Under the pieces are notes generated by a model. The model was not told the origin of the DNA. It was given only the letters and a program-made list of their open reading frames with translations, and searched no databases. DNA of 64,000 nucleotides from JAWVFM01 sp963843315 (lineage in GTDB: Bacteria > Actinomycetota > Thermoleophilia > Solirubrobacterales > 70-9). Below are positions 16,437-25,074 of the stretch, one piece after another. Where the stretch lies: assembly GCA_963843315.1 (NCBI GenBank), contig CAWJJU010000002.1, forward strand, positions 310,001 to 374,000, read 5' to 3'. Both the position numbers and the translations under genes were made by a program. Position 1 is the first letter of the stretch. Each line of letters starts with the position of its first letter.

Positions 16437-16967
16437 TCAGATTCGCTTCAGCGCTTCGGGCGTGATCTCTCCGGGCGCGACGCCGCTCAACCAGTTCGCG
16501 CGGCCGAACCTGACCACGGCCTCTGACGGCAGGAGGGCCGCGATCAAAAAGGAAGCGGTATCGACGATCTTCGTGAAGTCGCTCGGACCGAAAACCTTGA
16601 TCACGGCGGCGATGCAAACCACGACGAAGGCTGCCAGGGCAAGCATCTGAGCGAGAGTGGTGACCTGCATCTGCGCGGGGAAGTTCTCTGCTCCTCGATG
16701 CTGATCGGAGACCGAGCGCATGAATCTCGATCGCCCGTAGCGAATGAGCGCATCGGAGGGCAACAACGCCGCGATCAGAAAGATGCACAGGTGCTCGACC
16801 TTGCCGTATTCGGCCGGTGTGACCGTCTTGTCGCTGAAGGCGGCCAGGAACACAAAGAGTCCGAACGCGGCGAACGCGGCGACCTGAGGGACGGTGAGCT
16901 TGGGAGTGGCCGACGACTTGTGGGGACGAGAGTCATCTGCGCCTGCCTTCATGGGCGGGGCGGGCAT
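16437..16967 (-). CDS. Membrane protein with internal duplication, unknown function
   Basis: 176 residues with four predicted helices in two similar halves. Residues 63-80 (FLIAALLPSDALIRYGRS) and 140-157 (FLIAALLPSEAVVRFGRA) match at most positions, and each is preceded by another helix, so the protein arose by duplication of a helical hairpin. There is a charged cytoplasmic N-terminus and a short C-terminus. No known family recognised. It is divergent from the gene at 17023, 55 bp away. Confidence 0.7.
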   Translation of the reverse strand: MPAPPMKAGADDSRPHKSSATPKLTVPQVAAFAAFGLFVFLAAFSDKTVTPAEYGKVEHLCIFLIAALLPSDALIRYGRSRFMRSVSDQHRGAENFPAQMQVTTLAQMLALAAFVVVCIAAVIKVFGPSDFTKIVDTASFLIAALLPSEAVVRFGRANWLSGVAPGEITPEALKRI

Positions 16968-17022
16968 GCCCCGAACCTAATTCGTACCCGGGGGCCGCGT
17001 CAAGCGGATTCGACAGCCGGAA

Positions 17023-17494
17023 GTGGCTAGGCGCAAAGCGGAGGACCCAACAGTTGCGTGGGTTCTTCTCGCCATCGCGGTGCTCGGGATTGGAGGCGCG
17101 CTTGCTTCCCTCCACTTCGACTATTCGCTTGCTGACATCCTCCCGATTGTCGGCGGACTCATTGTCATCTTTCGCAGCCCGGACCTTGCGCGAGGCCGAG
17201 TTTGATCGGGCCATACAAGCATTGGCTTCTGATGAAGAGGCTGTACGGGTCGGTGGCGTGTTGCGGCTCATCGAGATCGCTCGCGCAGAGCACTACAGAG
17301 ACCTCCTCGATTCGCCTCGCCAGGGTCTTCCGCGAGTCGGGATCGGGTGGGAAGACGAGCTGGTCGAGGTGCTCGCCGTCATCGGTGAGCAGGCAGACGT
17401 CGAGCTTGCGTCGACTGAGATCGAGCGTGGATCATGTGAGTCGGGCCTCCTCGGTGGGCGTTGGTTGGTGATCACGACTGAGCGTGTCACCTGA
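17023..17494 (+). CDS. Hypothetical membrane protein (one apparent frameshift)
   Basis: A GTG start gives two hydrophobic segments (VAWVLLAIAVLGIGGALASL; LADILPIVGGLIVIF). The frame then stops, while the +1 frame continues with REAEFDRAIQALASDEEAVR and VGGVLRLIEIARAEHYRDLL. This second segment resembles the helical block that precedes pentapeptide repeats in many actinobacterial membrane proteins (RFxxAxxQLGS...VRxGGxxALExIA), though no pentapeptides follow here. Joining the two near 17195 gives about 157 residues. Function unknown. Could be a remnant. Confidence 0.5.
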
Positions 17495-17537
17495 GGGGGC
17501 CCTTCTTCATGGCAGTCCAAAGCGACACCCGCACCCG

Positions 17538-18461
17538 ATGTACGCTCTTCGGAGCATGCATCTCTCTCGCGCCCGCCAGCGTTGGTTGCCCCTTGCCGCG
17601 ACTGCAACCGCATTGGCGCTGGCCTTGCCCGTCGCCTTCGCGACGGGTTCTGGCTCTCATGCGGGTGGCCGCGTGACGCGGATTCTCTTCGTAGCGCCGC
17701 GCGTGGCTTCCGAGCCCTACTCCAACTTCGACATCATGTCCATGCGGCTCGGTGCCCCCTCGTCCAAAGACCTGACGAAAGCGGACCACCTCGATGATCG
17801 ACAGCCGCAGGCTTCGCCCGACGGGCGGACGATCGTCTTCGTTCGCGACAGCCAGATCGCCGTCATGCACGCCGACGGCTCGCACGTCAGGCAGCTGACG
17901 CACGGCGGCTCATCCAACAACTATCCGCATTGGTCACCCGACGGCAAGAAGATCGTCTTCGAGTCGGATCGCGTGCCTCCGCACCACTTCCCGCAGCTCT
18001 TCGTCATGAATGCCGACGGCTCTCACCAGCACTCACTGGATCGAGTCGGCGTCTCGCCTGTGTACTCACCGGACGGGAAGCAGATCGCCTACACGGAGGA
18101 GAGCAGCGACCCGGTTGGGATCGTGGTCATCCACGCCGACGGCTCGCACTACCGCAGGGTCGCGCCCACCGGCATCGAGCCTGCCTGGTTCCCGAATGGC
18201 AAGAAGCTCGTCTTTTCGCGTGAGTCCAAGCACTCGCTCTGGACGGTCGACAGCGATGGCACAGATCTCCAGCCTCTGGCCGCCGGAAAGTTTGTAAGGC
18301 AGCCGGCCGTCAGCAGATCGGGTAAGAAGATTCTGGCGACGATCGGCGGTTCCGGTCCGTCTCGGGTCGGGATTTTGAAAGCGGACGGGTCGGACGCTCA
18401 TCTGATCACCCCCAGCAATCGCGCTGCCATCGAGCCGAGCTGGGCACGACTAGCCCGCTGA
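17538..18461 (+). CDS. Secreted TolB-like beta-propeller protein (PD40 repeats)
   Basis: 307 residues. A signal peptide (LPLAATATALALALPVAFA) is followed by five to six TolB-type WD40-like repeats with the signature SPDGK: QASPDGRTIVFVRD, HWSPDGKKIVFESD, VYSPDGKQIAYTEE, AWFPNGKKLVFSRE and VSRSGKKILATI. Linkers repeat HADGSH. It folds as a beta-propeller outside the membrane and probably binds proteins or glycans; no catalytic residues are seen. A second ATG at 17556 is also possible. Neither start has a good ribosome site. Confidence 0.8.
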   Translation: MYALRSMHLSRARQRWLPLAATATALALALPVAFATGSGSHAGGRVTRILFVAPRVASEPYSNFDIMSMRLGAPSSKDLTKADHLDDRQPQASPDGRTIVFVRDSQIAVMHADGSHVRQLTHGGSSNNYPHWSPDGKKIVFESDRVPPHHFPQLFVMNADGSHQHSLDRVGVSPVYSPDGKQIAYTEESSDPVGIVVIHADGSHYRRVAPTGIEPAWFPNGKKLVFSRESKHSLWTVDSDGTDLQPLAAGKFVRQPAVSRSGKKILATIGGSGPSRVGILKADGSDAHLITPSNRAAIEPSWARLAR

Positions 18462-18605
18462 GCGGGTGGCTTCTGTTTAAGGCCGCGAGTCGAGTGCTCT
18501 CCATGCGCAGCAGCACACCGCTCGGGGCGCGAAACCAGTGCTATGTGCTGGAAACGCGACCCGGGACGTGGCCGGCGCCGCGTGATCGCGGGAGGACGGA
18601 CGCGA

Positions 18606-18678
18606 TGGGCCGTACAGGGATCGAACCTGTGACCTTGAGATTAAGAGTCTCCTGCTCTACCAGCTGAGCTAACGGCCC
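18606..18678 (-). tRNA. tRNA-Lys (anticodon CTT)
   Basis: 73-nt cloverleaf. Acceptor stem GGGCCGT/ACGGCCC with discriminator A, D-arm GCTCAGCTGGTAGAGC, anticodon loop CTCTTAA giving CTT, and T-arm with GGTTCGATCC. CCA is not encoded. No integrated element is seen next to it. Confidence 0.97.
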
Positions 18679-18741
18679 TGGTCTTCCAGATGCTAGCGAC
18701 GGCGCCGTGGCCGGCGCACCGGCGCACGGCGCCTCGATCCG

Positions 18742-19521
18742 CTACGGCGTCGGGGTCGGAGCGCCCGTCGAGGGGGCGAGACCGCCGAAGGGGTTCTGGA
18801 GGCCCTGGCTGCTGCTCGAGCCGCCCGCCTTCGCGGCGGCGGCCTGGGACTTCTTGAACTTCTCGGCCTGCTTGGCGAGGCTCGCGAGCTGCTTTTGGAG
18901 CTGCTTGCGGCTGGCCTTCGGCGCGGCCGCGACGGCCTGCTTGGCCGCCTTGTCCCCACCGGCGATGTCGCCGTTCGCATAGCGATAGAGCGCGAGCTGG
19001 CCGAGGGTGTTCTCCGACGGCCTCGCCTTGGCGAAGATCTCCTGCGCTTGGGCGGCGCCCGTCGCGTCGTTCAGGTACGCGTAGCCCTGGGCGATCTGCC
19101 CGGCGACGCCGGGGTCGGGCTTGTCGGCGACCTTCACGTACCTGGTCCACGCGTCGACGGCCTGCACGAACTCGGCGTGCGAGGCGTCGGTGACGGTGGG
19201 CGGCGCCGTGGGCGAGGAGGGCTGGCCGAGCTGGGTCTGACCCGATAGGTAGCGGTAGCGGGCCAGGTTGAGGAGTGCGCCCTCGTCCTTGGGGTTCTTC
19301 TTGACGCGCGCCTCGGCGTTGCCGATCTGCTGGGAGAAGGCGTTCGCCGTGCTGCCCGACGAGCCCCCGTTGCCGATGCCGAGCGCGTCGAAGATGCCGC
19401 CGGGGCCGCCGCCCACGCCGATGCCGAAGCCCAGAAAGCCAAGGGCGAACAGCACGGCGAGGCCGCCGAAGACGACCTGCACGAGGCGGCGGCGCTTGCC
19501 CGATCGAAGGTCGAAAAGCAC
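18742..19521 (-). CDS. Membrane-anchored TPR-like protein, unknown function
   Basis: 259 residues. A basic N-terminus (FDLRSGKRRRLVQVVFGG) is followed by one membrane helix (about 15-40), a glycine-rich linker, then paired helices resembling tetratricopeptide units (VKKNPKDEGALLNLARYRYL; AGQIAQGYAYLNDATGAAQA) and a lysine/alanine coiled coil (KQLASLAKQAEKFKKSQAAA) with a proline-rich tail. A scaffold at the outer membrane face is likely. It sits 47 bp downstream of tatC on the same strand, so it may be co-transcribed. Confidence 0.7.
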   Translation of the reverse strand: MLFDLRSGKRRRLVQVVFGGLAVLFALGFLGFGIGVGGGPGGIFDALGIGNGGSSGSTANAFSQQIGNAEARVKKNPKDEGALLNLARYRYLSGQTQLGQPSSPTAPPTVTDASHAEFVQAVDAWTRYVKVADKPDPGVAGQIAQGYAYLNDATGAAQAQEIFAKARPSENTLGQLALYRYANGDIAGGDKAAKQAVAAAPKASRKQLQKQLASLAKQAEKFKKSQAAAAKAGGSSSSQGLQNPFGGLAPSTGAPTPTP

Positions 19522-19568
19522 GTCGTCAGGGTATACGGGCGCGGGCCTTGGGCATCAACCCGCGCGCG

Positions 19569-20327
19569 CTACTCGTCGTCGGGCTCATCCGCCATGCGCG
19601 CCCCCGGCTCGCCGAACGTCCGCGCCACGATGATCGAGAACTCGAAGAGCAGCAGGAGCGGCACGAGCTCGATGAGCATGGTGATCGGGTCGGTGCCGGG
19701 CAGCAGCATGGCGATGATGGCCAGGATCAGGTAGGCGTAGCGGCGATTCTTCGAGAGCTGCTCGGGCGTGGTGATCCCCAGGCGCACGATCGCGAGGATC
19801 CCCATCGGCACCTGGAAGACGATTCCCATCGCAATCAGCGTGAGGGTGACGAAGCTGTAGTAGTCGCTGGCCCTGATCTGGTTGTTGAAGACCGTGTCGT
19901 TGAAGTTGAGGAGGAACTTCAGGGCCGCCGGCAGCACGACGTAGTAGCCGAACACGACCCCCATGACGAAGAGCACCGGAACCATCAGCAGGAAGGGGAC
20001 GATCACGCGCTTCTCGGCGGGGCTCAGCGCCGGGAGGACGAACGCGTAGGCCTGGTAGAGCAGGATCGGCAGGGCGATGATGATCCCCGCGTACATGGAG
20101 AGCTTGAAGGTGGTGAGGAAGGGCTCCGCCGGGCTCAGCGTGATCGGCTTGATGTCGTTCGGCAGCGGGTTGTTGACGATGTCGAGCAGCACGTGGTTCT
20201 GCCAGAAGCAGAGGCCGCACGCGAGCGTCAGCACGATGACGCAGATGATCAGACGGCTGCGAAGCTCGTCCAGGTGCTCGACGAGTGTGAGGCGCTCGTC
20301 GTACTCGGCCGCCTTCAGGCGGGCCAT
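19569..20327 (-). CDS. tatC: Sec-independent protein translocase TatC
   Basis: 252 residues, six membrane helices. Conserved features are the N-terminal LVEHLDELRSRL, which recognises twin-arginine signals, SPAEPFLTTFKLSMYAGIII, LPALSPAEKRVIVPF and GITTPEQLSKNRRYAYLILA. It receives folded Tat substrates and recruits TatA. The window supplies a likely substrate, the Rieske protein at 25075. It lies 5 bp after tatA in a tat operon. Confidence 0.96.
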   Translation of the reverse strand: MARLKAAEYDERLTLVEHLDELRSRLIICVIVLTLACGLCFWQNHVLLDIVNNPLPNDIKPITLSPAEPFLTTFKLSMYAGIIIALPILLYQAYAFVLPALSPAEKRVIVPFLLMVPVLFVMGVVFGYYVVLPAALKFLLNFNDTVFNNQIRASDYYSFVTLTLIAMGIVFQVPMGILAIVRLGITTPEQLSKNRRYAYLILAIIAMLLPGTDPITMLIELVPLLLLFEFSIIVARTFGEPGARMADEPDDE

Positions 20328-20332
20328 CGGGC

Positions 20333-20566
20333 TCAGCTTCGGTTCTCTACGACCTCGCCCTCGACCGGCTCGGCATCCTCGTCGGCGCCGGGCTGGATCT
20401 TGGGCGAGTCGTCGTCGTCATCGTCGCTTTCGCCTGAGATCGAGGCCCGGAATTCCCGGATCCCCTTGCCCATCGACTTGCCGAGCTCCGGAAGGCGCTT
20501 CGGCCCGAAGATGATCAGGGCGAGGATGACGACTACCGCCAGCTCGAGTGGTCCTACGTTGGGCAT
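20333..20566 (-). CDS. tatA: Twin-arginine translocase subunit TatA
   Basis: 77 residues: one N-terminal membrane helix (PLELAVVVILALIIF), the invariant hinge FGPKRLPELGKS, an amphipathic helix (GKGIREFRASI) and an acidic tail with six consecutive aspartates. It polymerises to form the Tat pore with TatC, encoded directly downstream. No separate TatB is seen nearby, as is common where TatA is bifunctional. Confidence 0.95.
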   Translation of the reverse strand: MPNVGPLELAVVVILALIIFGPKRLPELGKSMGKGIREFRASISGESDDDDDDSPKIQPGADEDAEPVEGEVVENRS

Positions 20567-20630
20567 CTCGACAGATGGTAACGGGGGGCGACGGCGTTCG
20601 GATCAGGCTCACCTGCGAGACTGCCGCACC

Positions 20631-21248
20631 GTGAGTTCCGCGGGAGTCCTGTCCGACAGCTCGATTCACCGCCTCGTCGGCGAGGGCAGAGTCAAGATCG
20701 ACCCCTGGGATCCGGCCATGGTGCAGCCGGCCAGCGTCGACCTGAAGCTCGGGCCGTCGTTTCGGGTGTTCCACAACCACCGGATCCAGACGATCGACCT
20801 CGCCGATCCCCCGAAGGACCTGACCGAGCACGTGGAGGTCGAGGCCGGCGGCACGTTCGTGATCCACCCGGGCGAGTTCGTGCTGGGCCGCACCGTCGAG
20901 GTCGTGGAGCTGCCCGACGACCTCGTGGCGCGCATCGAGGGCAAGAGCTCGCTTGGCCGCCTGGGCCTGATCTGCCACGCCACGGCGGGCTTCGTCGACC
21001 CCGGGTTCAACGGAACCCTGACCCTGGAGATCACCAACTTCAACAGCGTGCCCATCGTCCTGCGCCCGGGCCTGCCGATCGCGCAGCTCAGCCTGATGAC
21101 GCTCGACGCCCCGGCCGAGCGCCCGTACGGCCATCCCGAGCTGGGCAGCCACTATCAGGGCCAGCGCGAGGCCACGGAGTCGCGGTACGAGGGCGGGCCC
21201 GCCGCGCCGCTGACGCCCACCCGGCGCAATCTGGGCGCCTGCCCCTAA
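20631..21248 (+). CDS. dcd: dCTP deaminase
   Basis: 205 residues of the dCTP deaminase/dUTPase fold. VKIDPWDPAMVQPASVDLKL opens the fold, RIEGKSSLGR (101-110) binds the phosphates, HATAGFVDPGFNGTLTLEIT carries the catalytic glutamate (E133), and QGQREATESRY closes over the nucleotide. Converts dCTP to dUTP, or directly to dUMP in bifunctional members; sequence alone does not decide. The GTG start is chosen at the conserved N-terminus. The C-terminal 20 residues (GGPAAPLTPTRRN) are longer than usual. Confidence 0.93.
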   Translation: MSSAGVLSDSSIHRLVGEGRVKIDPWDPAMVQPASVDLKLGPSFRVFHNHRIQTIDLADPPKDLTEHVEVEAGGTFVIHPGEFVLGRTVEVVELPDDLVARIEGKSSLGRLGLICHATAGFVDPGFNGTLTLEITNFNSVPIVLRPGLPIAQLSLMTLDAPAERPYGHPELGSHYQGQREATESRYEGGPAAPLTPTRRNLGACP

Positions 21249-21283
21249 AGCGCCCCGGGGTCCCCGCCGATAGGGCGGGTGAG

Positions 21284-21681
21284 ATGGAGAGTCGCGAGGC
21301 CAAGACCACGCACGCGCACCCCGCCCCTGGGCCAATCGGTCCTGGCGCGTTCGCCGGCGGCACGCCCACCAGCACCCCGCCCCGTACGGAGGTCGCCCTA
21401 CACATCTGCCCCTCGTGCTCCGGCGAGCTCGTCCATCCCACCGACTGGGCCCCGGCCGCGTCGGGCAAGTGGGAGGTCTTCCTCCGCTGCCCGAGCTGCG
21501 AATGGTCGGGCAGCGGCACCTACGCCCAGGACATCGTCGATCGCTTCGAGGAGGTCCTCGACACGGCACCGAGGCGATCCTGGGCGACCTCCAGGCGCTC
21601 TCGCGAGCGAACATGGAGGAGGAGATCCAGCGCTTCTCCGTCGCGCTCGATACCGGGCTCATCCTCCCCGAAGACTTCTAG
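21284..21681 (+). CDS. Zinc-ribbon protein of unknown function (one apparent frameshift)
   Basis: About 132 residues. A disordered N-terminus is followed by two CxxC knuckles (HICPSCSGEL, LRCPSCEWSG) forming a zinc ribbon, then QDIVDRFEEVLDT. The frame shifts near 21567 and continues with ILGDLQALSRANMEEEIQRF and ends in ALDTGLILPEDF. Both parts are acidic/helical and clearly one protein. Its TAG shares its last base with the first base of a 56-nt repeat. Possible nucleic-acid or protein binding; function unknown. Confidence 0.7.
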
Positions 21682-21736
21682 TGAGGACCTTTAGGTCCGA
21701 AAGCAGCATGTAAGGACGGCGAAGCCGTCCGCAAGT
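21681..21736 (+). repeat. 56-nt two-hairpin repeat, copy 2
   Basis: Same element as at 219-274, in plus orientation, starting on the last base of the zinc-ribbon gene's TAG. Hairpin 1 is GGACC-TTTA-GGTCC instead of GGGGC-TTTA-GCCCC: two base pairs changed on both sides, keeping the stem. Hairpin 2 is identical to copy 1. It lies between convergent genes. Confidence 0.9.
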
Positions 21737-21773
21737 CATTCAGGAAGTACCACCCCGAAGTCGTCCGGGTGTC

Positions 21774-22753
21774 TTAGGAATACCGCTCCACCACGCCGTC
21801 GGCGACGAGCTCCAGGAGCCTGACGACGTCGTCGTCGAGGCCGGACCCCGTCAGCGCCCCCTTTGCGCGACCGACCTCATCGCCGGCGCGGGCGCGAACG
21901 TCGTCCAGGGCGCCGGTCGTGGCGATCGCGTCGCACACCTGCTCGGCGGCGGCGGGGTCGAGCGAGCGCAGGTCGAGCTGCGCCAGCGAGGGATCGCGCT
22001 CGCGCGCAGCGATGAACGGCAGGGTGACGGTGCCGTCCAGGAGGTCTGTGCCGCGGGCCTTGCCCGTGCGCTCCGGCGGGCCCGAGACGTCCAGCACGTC
22101 GTCGAGCAGCTGGAACGCCAGGCCGATGCCCGCGCCGTAGGCCTTCAGAGCCGCATCCGCGCCGGGGTCGTCGCGGCCGATCGTGCACGCGCATTCGAAC
22201 AGGCGCGCCGTCTTCAGCCGGCAGCGCATGAAGTAGCGCTCGGCGTCGATCCCCGTGTCGAAGGCGTCCGCGCGCTGGGCCAGCTCGCCGAGGGCCAGGC
22301 CCACCGAGGCGTTGGCGAGGAGCTCGATCCGCCGCCCGGGCCCGGGCTCGGAGGCCAGCTCGGCGAACGCCTGCGCAAACAGCAGGTCGCCAACCGGCAA
22401 CGGCCTGCCCGCGGCCCGCGGTGGCGACCACCGTGGGCCGCCCGCGCCGAAGCGGCGCGTCGTCGAGGACGTCGTCGTGCACGAGCGTCGCCATGTGGAC
22501 GAGCTCGACGGCCGCGGCGGCGCCCACCGCCGAGCCGGTCGCCTCGGGCCCCGCGCAGAGGAGCACCAGCATCGGCCGCAGCCGCTTGCCGCCCGCCTCG
22601 AGCGTCGCGCTGGCGTCCGCGCGCAGCCCCGGCCCGGCGGTCTCGATCCCGGCGCGCAGGCGCTCCTCCACCGCCGCCATGCCGCGCGGCAGCCACGACG
22701 ACGCCGAATCGAGGACCTGCGTGACCGGCGGCGGGACTCGCCGAGCGCGTCAC
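21774..22753 (-). CDS. Polyprenyl diphosphate synthase, trans-type (two apparent frameshifts)
   Basis: About 327 residues. Helices with GGKRLRPMLVLLCAG, the first aspartate-rich motif HDDVLDD, then DLLFAQAFAEL, KTARLFECACTIG and the second motif FQLLDDVLDVSG mark a trans-isoprenyl diphosphate synthase that condenses IPP onto an allylic primer. The frame breaks near 22410 and again near 22730. The GTG start overlaps menG's TGA (GTGA), so the gene ends the respiratory operon and most likely makes the menaquinone side chain (inference). A short, DDxxD-free relative at 25794 may be its partner. Confidence 0.85.
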
Positions 22754-23473
22754 GGCCTGGTCGCCGTGTGGATGGCGATGATGCCGCCGGCGAGGACCAC
22801 GTAGCGGATGTCCGTCAGGCCGGCGGCGGCCATGCGCTCGGCCAGCCCCTCGGGGGGCGGGAAGCGCTTGACCGACTCGGGCAGGTAGGAGTAGGCGTCG
22901 CGGTCGCCGGCAAGGGTGCCGAGCAGCGGGACGAGACGGTCGAACCACAGGGCGAAGAACCACGACAGCGGTGGCCGCCGGGGCTGGGTGATCTCGAGAA
23001 TCGCCAGCCGCCCGCCGGGGCGCAGCACCCGCGCGAGCTCGCCGAGGCCGCGGTCGAGGTCGGCGAAGTTGCGAACGCCGAAGCCGACGGTCGCCGCGTC
23101 GAAGCTGGCGTCGTCATAGTGACAGCGCCAGGGCGTCGGCCCATTCGAAGCGGACGTTCGCGTTCCCCGAGCCCTTGTCGCGCGCAAGGTCGAGCATGGG
23201 CTCGGAGAAGTCGCAGCCGACCACGCTCCCCGTGGGCCCCACCCGCCTCGCCAGCTCGAGCGCGAGGTCGCCGGTGCCGCAGCACACGTCCAGCCCCCGG
23301 GCGCCGTCGAGGGGGCCGAGGCGATCGACGGCGCGCTCGCGCCAGCGGCGGTCGAGCCCGGCCGTCATCGCCCGGTTCATGCGGTCGTACACGCCCGCGA
23401 TCCGGTCGAACATGCGGTTGACCTGACCGGCGAAGGCGTCCGCCTCGGGCCGGGGGCGCGTGCCGGCGCTCAC
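22750..23473 (-). CDS. menG: Demethylmenaquinone methyltransferase (one apparent frameshift)
   Basis: About 241 residues. FDRIAGVYDRMNRAMTAGLD and RRWRERAVDRL are the UbiE/MenG N-terminal signature. GLDVCCGTGDLALELAR is the SAM-binding loop, and the later part has VGFGVRNFADLDRGLGEL, VLRPGGRLAILEITQP and YSYLPESVKRFP. The reading frame changes near 23120 (ADALALP-YDDASFDAATVGF when joined). Methylates demethylmenaquinone, the last step of menaquinone synthesis. Position between the bc complex genes and the prenyl synthase fits. Confidence 0.92.
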
Positions 23474-23483
23474 CGGAATCCCG

Positions 23484-24255
23484 CTAGTTGAGGGACGCCA
23501 GGTAGTCGGCGAGGGCGTTCAGCTTGTCCGGCGGCAGGCTTTGGAAGGAGGGCATGATCCCGGGGCCGGCCTTGAGCGAGCGCAGGATCGAGGCCCGCGG
23601 AATCCGGGCACCGATCTGGGTGAGCGTCGGGCCGGGGCCCGCGTTGCCGTTCTCGCCGATCTTGTGGCACGACAGGCAGCCCGACTGGGCGGCGACCTGG
23701 CGGCCGGCCACGAGGTCCTGGAGGTTCTGCGGCAACTTGGCCACCTCCTCGGGGTGCGCGACGGTCTCCTGCCGTGCCTCCCTGCACCCCGGGTATCGCC
23801 AGCGCGATCTCGTTCGTGGACCCGGTGTTGGCGCCCTCGTAGGTGAGGAACGCCATGGCGATGATGACCAGCACCATCGTGGTCATCGCGATGGGCCTGC
23901 GCTGGGGCCTGCGCTCGGGCCCTCGGTCGTAGAACGGCAGCAGGAGCAGCAGGACCATGCAGATGGTCGGGATGCCGATGGTCGCCATCGGAACGAGATA
24001 CGGCGGCTTCAGCACCCGCAGCAGCTCGAAGAGGAAGAAGAAGTACCACTCGGGCCGGGGGATGTAGCTGGTGGTGGTCGGGTCGGCCTTGGGGCCCTGC
24101 TCGGCGCCGAGGACGATCGACATCGCCGCGATGACCACGAAGACGATCAGCATCATCGCCGAGTCCTTGGTGACCGCGTAGGGGAAGAAGGACTTGCCCT
24201 TCTTCTTCAGGACCTCGTATTCGCGGAGGTACTGCTCCTTCTCGGCCTGGTTCAT
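23484..24255 (-). CDS. bc-complex subunit IV fused to cytochrome c (QcrC-like; one apparent frameshift)
   Basis: About 257 residues. The first 165 match subunit IV / C-terminal cytochrome b: three hydrophobic helices and the quinol-oxidation motif PEWY (RPEWYFFFLFELLRVLKPPY). After a frame change near 23775, a class I cytochrome c domain follows with heme-binding CLSCH, a downstream methionine (GIMPSFQSLPPDKLNALADY) and stop. The same split and fusion occurs in Bacillus QcrC. The protein would carry electrons from menaquinol out to a terminal oxidase or soluble cytochrome. Confidence 0.88.
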
Positions 24256-24261
24256 GCGGCG

Positions 24262-25071
24262 CTAGACCTTCCGCTCGCGAAGCGACTTGGGCTTGGTGTC
24301 GGCCTTCAGCCACGGCGGCGCCGTGGTCCCCTGCTTGACCACGAGGTACAGGTGGGCGCCGATGAGCCCGATGATCAGCCCCGGGACGAGCAGCATGTGG
24401 ATGGCGTAGAAGCGCGAGAGCGTCGTCGCCCCGAACTCCGCGCCCCCGCGCAGGAAGTCGGCGAGATATGGCCCGACTATGGGCCCGGTCGCGGTGATGT
24501 TGTTCGCCACCTCCGTGGCCCAGAAGGAGCGCTGGTCGAAGGGCAGCAGGTACCCCGTGAGGCCCATGACGAAGGTGAGGATCAGCAGGACGACGCCGAT
24601 CACCCAGTTGAGCTCGCGCGGGTACTTGTAGGCGCCGAATACGAAGGTCCGCGCCATGTGCAGGAAGATCAGGATCATCATCACGCTGGCGCCCCACTTG
24701 TGCATGCCGCGTACGAACTCGCCGAGGAAAACGTCGTTCGTGAGGTGCGTGATGGAGCCGTACGCCTGGGTCGGCGAGGGCGTGTAGTACATCGCGAGGA
24801 ACACCCCGGTGATCGCCTGGGCGATGAAGGCGAAAAGCGTCGCCGAGCCGAGCGTGTAGAACCAGTTGGTCCCCTTCGGGACCTTCCGGTAGAGCATTCC
24901 CGTGAGGAAGCTCGTGGCTCCGGTGCGCTCGTCGACCCACCCGGCGAGGTCGGTGCCGGCCTCCTTCATCTTCTCCACGGCGAGGTTGCCGTCGCCGTTC
25001 GCGCCGTTGCCGTTGCCGTTCGCGCCCGGCTTCGCGGGCTTCTGTGAACCTGGTATCGGAAGCTTGGGCAT
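24262..25071 (-). CDS. Menaquinol:cytochrome c reductase, cytochrome b (b6-type) subunit
   Basis: 269 residues, the short cytochrome b6 form with four core helices. Heme-ligand histidines are in RGMHKWGASVMMILIFLH and YAIHMLLVPGLIIGLIGAH. QAITGVFLAMYYTPS and LTGYLLPFDQRSFWAT are diagnostic. An unusual 45-residue N-terminus has a low-complexity asparagine/glycine stretch (GANGNGNGANGDGN). It lies between the Rieske and subunit IV-cytochrome c genes with gaps of only 3 and 6 bp. Confidence 0.94.
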   Translation of the reverse strand: MPKLPIPGSQKPAKPGANGNGNGANGDGNLAVEKMKEAGTDLAGWVDERTGATSFLTGMLYRKVPKGTNWFYTLGSATLFAFIAQAITGVFLAMYYTPSPTQAYGSITHLTNDVFLGEFVRGMHKWGASVMMILIFLHMARTFVFGAYKYPRELNWVIGVVLLILTFVMGLTGYLLPFDQRSFWATEVANNITATGPIVGPYLADFLRGGAEFGATTLSRFYAIHMLLVPGLIIGLIGAHLYLVVKQGTTAPPWLKADTKPKSLRERKV

Positions 25072-25074
25072 GGG

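Noticed and set aside
18480..18605. Possible attachment site or integrated element next to tRNA-Lys
   Set aside because: No integrase, no duplicated tRNA 3' end and no change in gene content nearby. The short CCAG/CTGG symmetry near 18537 is weak.
19548..20630. N-terminal extension of dcd of about 360 codons
   Set aside because: It is antisense to tatC and tatA. The conserved dcd N-terminus begins at the GTG at 20631.
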